Below, one piece after another: positions 1 through 5,020 of a stretch of DNA of 11,304 nucleotides. A program made the translations under genes and the position numbers. Positions within the stretch are counted from its first letter, which is position 1; the number at the start of each line of letters is the position of its first letter. Origin of the DNA: Oscillospiraceae bacterium. Its GTDB lineage: Bacteria > Bacillota > Clostridia > Oscillospirales > Oscillospiraceae. The notes under the pieces are model-generated. The model was not told the origin of the DNA and did not search any database. It was given only the letters and a program-made list of their open reading frames with translations. Where the stretch lies: assembly GCA_016286595.1 (NCBI GenBank), contig JAEETR010000213.1:1-11304 (forward strand), in the 5' to 3' direction.

Positions 1-1
1 T

Positions 2-331
2 ACCGGTTCCATGGAGATGGAGCTGGACGATGTCACCATCGCTGCCACCCTCGTGCAGGAGGCCGCTCACCCCGACGCCAACATCATCTTCGGCGTGTCC
101 TATGACGACAGCATGGAGGATGAGATCATGGTCACCGTCATCGCCACCCGCTTTGACGACAAGCCCACCGCCAATTTCAACCATCTGGACAAACAGGTCA
201 AGAACATCTTCACCAGGACCGCGGATGACGCGGAGGAGAAGCCCGCCGTCGAGGAGCCGGTCAAGCCCGCAGCCCCCGAGGAGGACCCCTTCGACACCAT
301 TTTCAAGATTTTCAACAGCAAGGATAACTGA
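2..331 (+). CDS. ftsZ: Cell division protein FtsZ, C-terminal part (5' end outside window)
   Basis: This is the tail of the tubulin-like GTPase that polymerises into the division ring. The frame is open from the first bases of the window to a TGA at 329-331, so an ATG at 11 is internal rather than the true start. Visible are the last strand and helix of the FtsZ C-terminal domain (EAAHPDANIIFGV, then DEIMVTVIATRFDD), which match the family closely. After that comes a linker of about 40 residues rich in Glu, Pro and Ala, and a terminal peptide DPFDTIFKIFNSKDN. In FtsZ this terminal peptide normally docks FtsA, SepF and similar partners; here it lacks the common Ile-Pro-x-Phe-basic pattern and is a divergent version. 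Isoleucine codons are ATC or ATT and never ATA, as expected for an abundant protein. A strong terminator follows 17 bases after the stop. The identification is secure; only the extent of the missing part is unknown. Confidence 0.93.
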   Translation, partial: TGSMEMELDDVTIAATLVQEAAHPDANIIFGVSYDDSMEDEIMVTVIATRFDDKPTANFNHLDKQVKNIFTRTADDAEEKPAVEEPVKPAAPEEDPFDTIFKIFNSKDN

Positions 332-348
332 TAATCTGCACATACTGT

Positions 349-387
349 ACCGGGACAGGCATCTGACCTGTCCCGGTTTCTTTTTTT
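349..387 (+). terminator. Rho-independent terminator after ftsZ
   Basis: Perfect 11-bp stem (349-359 with 367-377, ACCGGGACAGG against CCTGTCCCGGT), 7-base loop, then a T-rich run to 387. The run is immediately followed by the Shine-Dalgarno of the next gene, so no separate promoter fits between terminator and downstream start. Confidence 0.92.
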
Positions 388-400
388 GGGGGGAGTGCGT

Positions 401-1195
401 ATGGGTTATCGAAAACTGCGGGACCTTTTTCTGACCGTGTTCTCGCGGAGGAATATGCAGTGCGGTGCGGCGCTGTCCTACTATCTGACGCTGTCCGTTT
501 TCCCGTTTCTCGTGCTGCTGTCTGCCGTCACCGGCGCCCTGGGACTTTCAGCGCAGGAGGTGCTGTCCGCGGGCAGACTGACTGCGCCGCCGGAGGTGGT
601 CAGCGCGCTGGAGGCCTATCTCGAGTACGCGGGCAGTCAGCAGGGAACGGTGCTGGTGACGGTCTCGGCGCTGATGCTGCTGTCCTCCGCCTCCGCGGGA
701 TTCAGGACGCTCGTCACGGTGCTGGGCACGCAGGGACAGATACCCGCACGGATAAAGGGGATACGCGGGCTTCTGCTCAGCATGGCGCTGACGGCGATGT
801 TCATGGTCGCCGTGGCGGTATCGGCGGCGGTCATGCTGCTGGAACGGTGGCTCGCGGGCGCGGCGGCGGCGCTGACTGGCCGCGCGCCCGGGGCGGGAGA
901 GCGGCTCCTGCGGTTCGTTCCGCAGTTCCTTCTGATGTGGGCGGCGCTCTTCGCCGTGTTCGACGTATCGCTGGAGGGGATGCCGAAAAGAAGGGTGTTC
1001 TCAAGGGCTCTCATGACGGCCGCCACGGTCACGGTCTTCAGCATCGTGTTTTCCTATGCGGTGACGGCGGGCGGCAGATACTCCTTCGTCTACGGCTCCG
1101 CGGCGTCGGTGATCGTCATGATGCTGTGGTTCTACGCCTGCAGCGTGATAGTCACGGCGGCGGGAAGGATACCGGGATGCGATCGGGACAAATAG
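401..1195 (+). CDS. YihY/BrkB family integral membrane protein
   Basis: A 264-residue polytopic inner-membrane protein of the YihY/BrkB family, once mis-annotated as ribonuclease BN; its molecular role is not settled. The ATG at 401 is preferred because GGGGGGAG (388-395) lies 5 bases upstream; a TTG at 386 in the same frame falls inside the terminator T-run and has no binding site. Family hallmarks are the N-terminal CGAALSYYLTLSVFPFLVLL stretch (about residues 21-40, first membrane segment), further hydrophobic segments near 84-100, 122-147, 173-189 and 203-222, and the C-terminal YGSAASVIVMMLWFYACSVI segment (231-250). After this last helix most members have a Gly-Ala-Glu-(Ile/Leu)-Asn motif; here it reads AAGRIPG, so the conserved acidic residue is absent and the protein ends soon after. 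It stands alone between the ftsZ terminator and the folate leader and may depend on readthrough from ftsZ. Confidence 0.85.
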   Translation: MGYRKLRDLFLTVFSRRNMQCGAALSYYLTLSVFPFLVLLSAVTGALGLSAQEVLSAGRLTAPPEVVSALEAYLEYAGSQQGTVLVTVSALMLLSSASAGFRTLVTVLGTQGQIPARIKGIRGLLLSMALTAMFMVAVAVSAAVMLLERWLAGAAAALTGRAPGAGERLLRFVPQFLLMWAALFAVFDVSLEGMPKRRVFSRALMTAATVTVFSIVFSYAVTAGGRYSFVYGSAASVIVMMLWFYACSVIVTAAGRIPGCDRDK

Positions 1196-1196
1196 T

Positions 1197-1232
1197 TCTT
1201 TACTTTACTGATGTATAGTGATAATATTATCT
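1197..1232 (+). promoter_or_regulatory. Probable sigma-A promoter of the folT-folC unit
   Basis: An AT-rich island in GC-rich surroundings directly before the riboswitch. TTTACT (1199-1204) and TAATAT (1222-1227) are spaced by 17 bases; GATAAT (1220-1225) and TATTAT (1225-1230) are alternative -10 boxes. Any of these would start transcription just before the aptamer at about 1244. The exact boxes are uncertain. Confidence 0.55.
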
Positions 1233-1241
1233 CGTACAAAT

Positions 1242-1346
1242 CGAGCAGAGTAGGGTACTGCGCGTGTAGTGCCGGACGAACGGGGAGTTGTCGTCCGGAC
1301 GAAGAAGGCTTTAGCCTCGCGGTGCGGTGCCTGCATCCCGCTGCTG
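1242..1346 (+). ncRNA. Tetrahydrofolate (THF) riboswitch aptamer
   Basis: A cis-acting RNA that senses reduced folates and controls folate transport genes. The conserved blocks of the class are present in order: GAGTAG (1248-1253), GCGCGTGTAGTG (1260-1271), CGAAG (1300-1304), CGCGGTG (1318-1324) and TGCATCCCGCT (1332-1342). Helices I can draw: P1, AGCAG 1244-1248 with CTGCT 1341-1345; P2, 1254-1261 with 1324-1331, plus 1262-1264 with 1318-1320; P3, CCGGACGA 1272-1279 with TCGTCCGG 1291-1298; and P4, AGGC 1306-1309 with GCCT 1314-1317. The P3 loop CGGGG (1281-1285) can pair with TCCCG (1336-1340) to give the class-defining pseudoknot. The downstream gene, a folate ECF S component, is the usual target of this class, which supports the call independently. 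Confidence 0.92.
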
Positions 1347-1403
1347 CATATCTGGGAAACAGCCCTCCTATGCAGTTATTCTGCGAAAAGGAGGGCGTTT
1401 TTT
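1344..1403 (+). promoter_or_regulatory. Riboswitch expression platform: antiterminator, terminator and embedded SD
   Basis: The terminator is a hairpin of GCCCTCCT (1362-1369) with AGGAGGGC (1389-1396), an internal loop, an upper GCAG/CTGC stem (1372-1375 with 1381-1384) and a run of six T (1398-1403). The competing antiterminator is CTGCATA (1344-1350) with TATGCAG (1369-1375). It would break up the terminator and shares bases 1344-1345 with the 3' arm of P1. The simple model is that ligand-stabilised P1 prevents the antiterminator, the terminator forms and folT is turned off. The 3' arm of the terminator holds AAGGAGG (1388-1394), the Shine-Dalgarno of folT, so the same fold would also hide the ribosome site. 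The alternative pairings are visible in the sequence; the switching direction is inferred. Confidence 0.8.
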
Positions 1404-1925
1404 ATGGGCGACCCGTCAAAAACCGCATTTTCGCCGGTAAAAAAGCTGACGATATGCGCCATGCTCACGGCGGTGAGCGTGGTGATCGGCATTATCTGCA
1501 AGAACTTTTTCACCTTCGGTATCTACTACCGCGTCACCTTTGAGAACATGAGCGTCATAATGGCCGGAGCGCTTTTCGGCCCCGTGGCCGGGGCCATGGT
1601 GGGTGCCGCCGCCGACGTGGTGAGCTGCCTTTGCTCCACCAATCCCGCGGTGAACCCGGTGATAACGCTGGGCGCTGCCGTGGTGGGCGCCTCTGCGGGC
1701 GTCATCGCCAGATACGTCATTCCGAAACGGAGCGACGCGCAGCTGGCGCTGGCCGCAGGAACGGCACATCTTCTGGGTCAGGTGGCGGTAAAGTCAGTGG
1801 CGAAGATGATATGGTTCGGCATGCCCTGGTGGGGCAGCCTTATAGGGCTGGGGATATCCGCCGTGGTGGCGCCCCTGGAATTTCTCGCGATACGCACGCT
1901 TCTCAGGCGCCTCAAGCTGGGATGA
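1404..1925 (+). CDS. folT: Folate ECF transporter S component FolT
   Basis: A 173-residue membrane protein that binds folate for an energy-coupling factor transporter; the shared EcfA/A'/T energising module is not in this window. The ATG at 1404 is chosen because AAGGAGG (1388-1394) lies 9 bases upstream and the protein then starts just before the first hydrophobic segment. A longer frame from 1269 would translate the riboswitch and is rejected. The sequence has about six membrane segments (roughly 16-34, 50-68, 68-79, 84-103, 113-133 and 143-166). It carries S-component features: FGPVAGAMVGAAADV (58-72) and NPVITLGAAVVG (84-95). Substrate assignment to folate rests on the THF riboswitch upstream and folC 13 bases downstream, as well as family resemblance. 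Confidence 0.9.
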   Translation: MGDPSKTAFSPVKKLTICAMLTAVSVVIGIICKNFFTFGIYYRVTFENMSVIMAGALFGPVAGAMVGAAADVVSCLCSTNPAVNPVITLGAAVVGASAGVIARYVIPKRSDAQLALAAGTAHLLGQVAVKSVAKMIWFGMPWWGSLIGLGISAVVAPLEFLAIRTLLRRLKLG

Positions 1926-1938
1926 GGAGGAATGAACT

Positions 1939-3231
1939 ATGATGACCTACGACGAGACGATAGACTGGATATACAGCATCTTCTGGCGGGGGACCAAGCG
2001 GGGCCTTTCCCGTACGTATGAGCTGCTGGACAAGCTTGGAAACCCCCAGAAAAAACTGAAATTCGTCCACGTGACCGGCACCAACGGCAAGGGTTCCACC
2101 TGCGCCATGATAGAGTCGGTGCTGCGCCACGCGGGATATAAGACGGGACTTTACACGTCCCCCTACATAAACCGCTTCAACGACCGCATCCGCGTGAACG
2201 GCCGGGAGATACCCGACGACGAGCTGGTGCGCGTCACCGAGTACGTGCGGCCCTACGCCGAGTCCATGGAGAACATGTGCTCCGAATTCGAGATGATAAC
2301 CTGCCTGGGCATGGAGTATTTCTATGAGCAGAACTGCGATATCGTGGTGCTGGAGGTGGGCATGGGCGGCGAGCTGGACTCCACCAACGTTATAGACGTG
2401 CCGGAGTGCGCCGTGATGACGGCCATGGGTATGGACCACACGAAAGAGCTGGGCAGCACCATGAGCGCCATCGCCCGCACCAAGGCCGGAATAATCAAGG
2501 CCGGAGGCGACGTGGTCAGCTACGGCGGCGTGCCCGACGCCGAGGCGGAGTTTGCCGCCCGCTGCCGGGAGGTGGGGGCCTCGCTCCACACCGTGGACCA
2601 GGACGCCGTCACCGTCACCCACACCGGTCTTGAGGGGTGCCGCTTCGACTACAAGGGATGGAAGGACCTGTTCGTGCCCTTCGCCGGCACATATCAGCCC
2701 CACAACGCCGCCGTGGCCATCGACACGCTGGAGATACTGCGGAAAAAGGGCTGGAAGATAAGCGATGAGGATATACGCGCCGGTCTTGCCGGTACCGACT
2801 GGCCCGGCCGCTTCGAGGTCATAAACAGGAACCCCACCGTCATACTTGACGGCGGTCACAACCCCCACGGCATAAAGGCCACGGCAAAGAGCATCACCGA
2901 GCAGTTCGGCGGTGAAAAGCCCGTTATCGTCATGGGCGTAATGGCCGACAAGGACGTGGACGGCATACTCGACATCGTGGCCCCCCTGGGCCGCAAGTTC
3001 TACGCCGTGCGTCCCGATTTCCACCGCTCCATGGAGGCGGCGGACCTGGCGGAGAAGATACGGGCCCACGGCGCCGAAGCCGAGGCCTGCGCTACCATCC
3101 CGGAGGGCGTACAGAAGGCCATGGCGGACGCCGGACCCGACGGGGCGGTGGTGGCGCTGGGATCGCTTTACATGTCCGGCGACGTCCGCGCCGCCGTGTA
3201 CGCCGAGGCGGACAGACTTAAAAAAGAGTGA
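1939..3231 (+). CDS. folC: Folylpolyglutamate synthase / dihydrofolate synthase FolC
   Basis: A cytoplasmic Mur-ligase-like enzyme that adds glutamate to dihydropteroate and/or to reduced folates using ATP, which retains folate inside the cell. It has 430 residues, the usual family length. The ATP-binding loop GTNGKGST is at 47-54 and the omega-loop region TSPYINRFNDRI at 73-84. LEVGMGGELDSTN (138-150), MGMDHTKELG (163-172), WPGRFE (288-293), LDGGHNPHG (303-311) and VMGVMADKD (331-339) follow in family order. The start has AGGAGG (1925-1930), which overlaps the folT stop, with 8 bases of spacing. Co-transcription with folT under the THF riboswitch fits an import-then-trap logic. Whether it has both synthase activities cannot be decided from sequence reading alone. 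Confidence 0.95.
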   Translation: MMTYDETIDWIYSIFWRGTKRGLSRTYELLDKLGNPQKKLKFVHVTGTNGKGSTCAMIESVLRHAGYKTGLYTSPYINRFNDRIRVNGREIPDDELVRVTEYVRPYAESMENMCSEFEMITCLGMEYFYEQNCDIVVLEVGMGGELDSTNVIDVPECAVMTAMGMDHTKELGSTMSAIARTKAGIIKAGGDVVSYGGVPDAEAEFAARCREVGASLHTVDQDAVTVTHTGLEGCRFDYKGWKDLFVPFAGTYQPHNAAVAIDTLEILRKKGWKISDEDIRAGLAGTDWPGRFEVINRNPTVILDGGHNPHGIKATAKSITEQFGGEKPVIVMGVMADKDVDGILDIVAPLGRKFYAVRPDFHRSMEAADLAEKIRAHGAEAEACATIPEGVQKAMADAGPDGAVVALGSLYMSGDVRAAVYAEADRLKKE

Positions 3232-3237
3232 GGATAC

Positions 3238-3268
3238 AGACCGGCGGCGCACAGCCGCCGGTCTTTCC
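3238..3268 (+). terminator. Terminator hairpin after folC
   Basis: Perfect 11-bp GC-rich stem AGACCGGCGGC (3238-3248) with GCCGCCGGTCT (3254-3264) and a 5-base loop, followed only by TTTCC. The stem is very stable but the T-run is short, so termination may be incomplete. Confidence 0.78.
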
Positions 3269-3284
3269 GCGTCCCGGGCAAATG

Positions 3285-3313
3285 TTTACACCATTGCCCG
3301 TTTGTGATAGAAT
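3285..3313 (+). promoter_or_regulatory. Sigma-A promoter of the prfA unit
   Basis: TTTACA (3285-3290), a spacer of exactly 17 bases, and TAGAAT (3308-3313), preceded by the TG of an extended -10 at 3305-3306. Predicted transcript start is near 3320, giving a leader of about 24 bases with GAGGA (3333-3337) before the prfA ATG. Confidence 0.82.
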
Positions 3314-3343
3314 ATCCCTATCAAAGCGTTCCGAGGATCAGCC

Positions 3344-4405
3344 ATGCTTGAAAAACTCGAGGAGATAGAAAAACGGTATATCGCCGCCGGTGAGCGGATG
3401 ATGAGCCAGGAGGCCTGGGACGACCCGGCCCTGGCCGCCCGCCTTGCCAGGGAGCAGAAGGAGCTGGAGAGCGTCGTCGAGGCGTACCGCCGGTACAAAA
3501 AGGCGCTGTCCGACGAGGAGGAGGCCCGGTCCCTTCTGTCCGACCCCGAGCTTCGGGAGATGGCGGAGGAGGAACTGTCCGACGCCCGTTCCCGCGCGGA
3601 AGCGGCGGAGGAAGAGATAAAGATCCTCCTTCTTCCCACGGACCCCAACGACGAAAAGAACGTTATAATGGAGATACGCAGCGGCGTGGGCGGAGACGAG
3701 TCGGCCCTTTTCGCCGCGGACCTGTACCGCATGTACGCCATGTACGCCCAGATGAAGGGCTGGAAGACGGATATAGCCTATCTCAACGAGACGGGCATCG
3801 GCGGCATCAAGGAGATATCGTTCCTTATAGAGGGGCAGGGGGCGTATTCCCGGCTCAAATTCGAGTCCGGCGTCCACCGCGTACAGCGGGTGCCGGAGAC
3901 GGAGGCGGGGGGCAGGATACACACCTCCACCGTCACAGTGGCGGTACTGCCGGAGATAGAGGAGGTCGAACTGGAGATAAACCCGGGCGACCTGCAGATA
4001 GACACCTTCCGTTCCACCGGCGCCGGCGGACAGAAGGTCAACAAGACCGAGTCTGCCATACGCATCACCCACGTCCCGACGGGCCTGGTGGTGGAGTGTC
4101 AGGACGAGCGCAGCCAGTACAAGAACAAGGACCGGGCTATGAAGATACTGACGTCCCGGCTCTACGAGCTGGAGCGCCAGAAGCGGGACGCCGCCGTAGC
4201 CGCCGAGCGAAAAAGCCAGGTGGGCACCGGCATGCGCAACGAGCGCATCCGCACATATAATTTCCCCCAGCGCCGGGTGACGGACCACCGGGTGAACCTG
4301 ACGCTGTACAGGATAGACAGCATAATGAACGGCGACCTTGACGAGATCATCGACGCGCTGGTCACCGCCCACAGGGCGGAACTTCTGAAGGCCGGTGAGG
4401 AATAA
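3344..4405 (+). CDS. prfA: Peptide chain release factor 1 (RF1)
   Basis: Class I release factor that reads UAA and UAG in the ribosomal A site and triggers peptidyl-tRNA hydrolysis. At 353 residues it is full length for the family. The N-terminal helical domain occupies about 1-100. GVGGDESALFAADLYRMY lies at 115-132. The stop-codon-reading PxT motif is PET (184-186, in RVPETEAGGRIHTST), which marks RF1 rather than RF2. The catalytic GGQ is at 228-230 within STGAGGQKVNKTESAIR. The start at 3344 follows GAGGA by 6 bases and the dedicated promoter at 3285-3313. The TAA stop directly abuts the TTG start of the next reading frame, so the two are almost certainly translationally coupled. In many bacteria prmC, the RF methyltransferase, follows prfA; here tsaC takes that place. 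Confidence 0.97.
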   Translation: MLEKLEEIEKRYIAAGERMMSQEAWDDPALAARLAREQKELESVVEAYRRYKKALSDEEEARSLLSDPELREMAEEELSDARSRAEAAEEEIKILLLPTDPNDEKNVIMEIRSGVGGDESALFAADLYRMYAMYAQMKGWKTDIAYLNETGIGGIKEISFLIEGQGAYSRLKFESGVHRVQRVPETEAGGRIHTSTVTVAVLPEIEEVELEINPGDLQIDTFRSTGAGGQKVNKTESAIRITHVPTGLVVECQDERSQYKNKDRAMKILTSRLYELERQKRDAAVAAERKSQVGTGMRNERIRTYNFPQRRVTDHRVNLTLYRIDSIMNGDLDEIIDALVTAHRAELLKAGEE

Positions 4406-5020
4406 TTGAAGACGAAATATCTTGATAATTCCATAGACGGCGCCGCGGAACTGATACTGTCCGGCGGCGTTGTCGCCGTGCCTACGGAGACGGTGTACGG
4501 TCTGGCGGCCAACGGCCTCGATCCCTCCGCCGTGGAAAAGGTGTTTGAGGCAAAGGGCAGGGCGGAGAGCAAGGCCGTCAGCCTTTTCGTGTCCGGAATG
4601 GATGACGTGGAGCGGCTGTGCGAGGATATCCCCCCGGCGGCCTACGTTCTTGCGGACAGGTTCTGGCCCGGACCGCTGACCATGGTGCTGAAAAAGCGGG
4701 ATATCGTGCCCGGAACGACCTCCGGCGGAGGCGACACCATAGGCGTGCGCTGTCCCGACAGTCCTCTTGCACTGGAGCTGCTGCGCCGCTGCGGCGTGCC
4801 GCTGACGGGCACCAGCGCCAACGTGTCAGGCATGCCCGACGCCGTTACCGCCGACGCGGTGCGGGAATATTTCGACGGGAGGATCGACTGCGTCGTCGAC
4901 GGCGGAAGATGCCCCGGCGGCGTACCCTCCACAGTGGTGCTGTTGACGGGGAAAAGACCGAAGATACTGCGCCGGGGCGGCATCCCCTCCGGGGAGATAT
5001 ACGCCGCTCTGGGCGAGGAT
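4406..5020 (+). other. tsaC: TsaC/YrdC domain: L-threonylcarbamoyladenylate synthase
   Basis: Makes threonylcarbamoyl-AMP from threonine, bicarbonate and ATP, the first step of t6A modification at position 37 of ANN-decoding tRNAs. Residues 1-205 of the fused frame carry the family blocks: GVVAVPTETVYGL (21-33), the basic substrate-binding patch around KGR (50-52), RFWPGPLT (85-92), GVRCPDSP (113-120) and TGTSANVSG (134-142). ILRRGGIPSGEI near 187-198 is the usual C-terminal block, so the protein is complete at the normal length of about 200 residues before CoaE begins. It is a short TsaC type without the extra Sua5 domain. The partners TsaB, TsaD and TsaE are not in the window. The identification is firm; what is odd is the lack of a stop codon. 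Confidence 0.93.

Noticed and set aside
184..200. Short direct and inverted repeats as signs of mobile elements
   Set aside because: I looked for terminal inverted repeats, transposase motifs and CRISPR spacing across the window and saw none; the short matches are chance or codon-driven.
1269..1403. N-terminal extension of folT by 45 codons
   Set aside because: It would translate the riboswitch and terminator; the ATG at 1404 has the AAGGAGG site and gives the normal FolT length.
1211..1543. 110-codon frame overlapping the riboswitch, possible leader peptide
   Set aside because: No Shine-Dalgarno, it runs through conserved aptamer RNA and overlaps folT in another frame.
1912..3252. 446-codon open frame on the - strand opposite folC
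   Set aside because: It is the complement of a clearly real folC. High third-position GC in folC removes antisense stops, and the translation is low-complexity His/Gly/Val-rich without a family signature.
3338..4372. 344-codon open frame on the - strand opposite prfA
   Set aside because: Shadow of prfA caused by codon bias; no recognisable protein and no binding site before its start.
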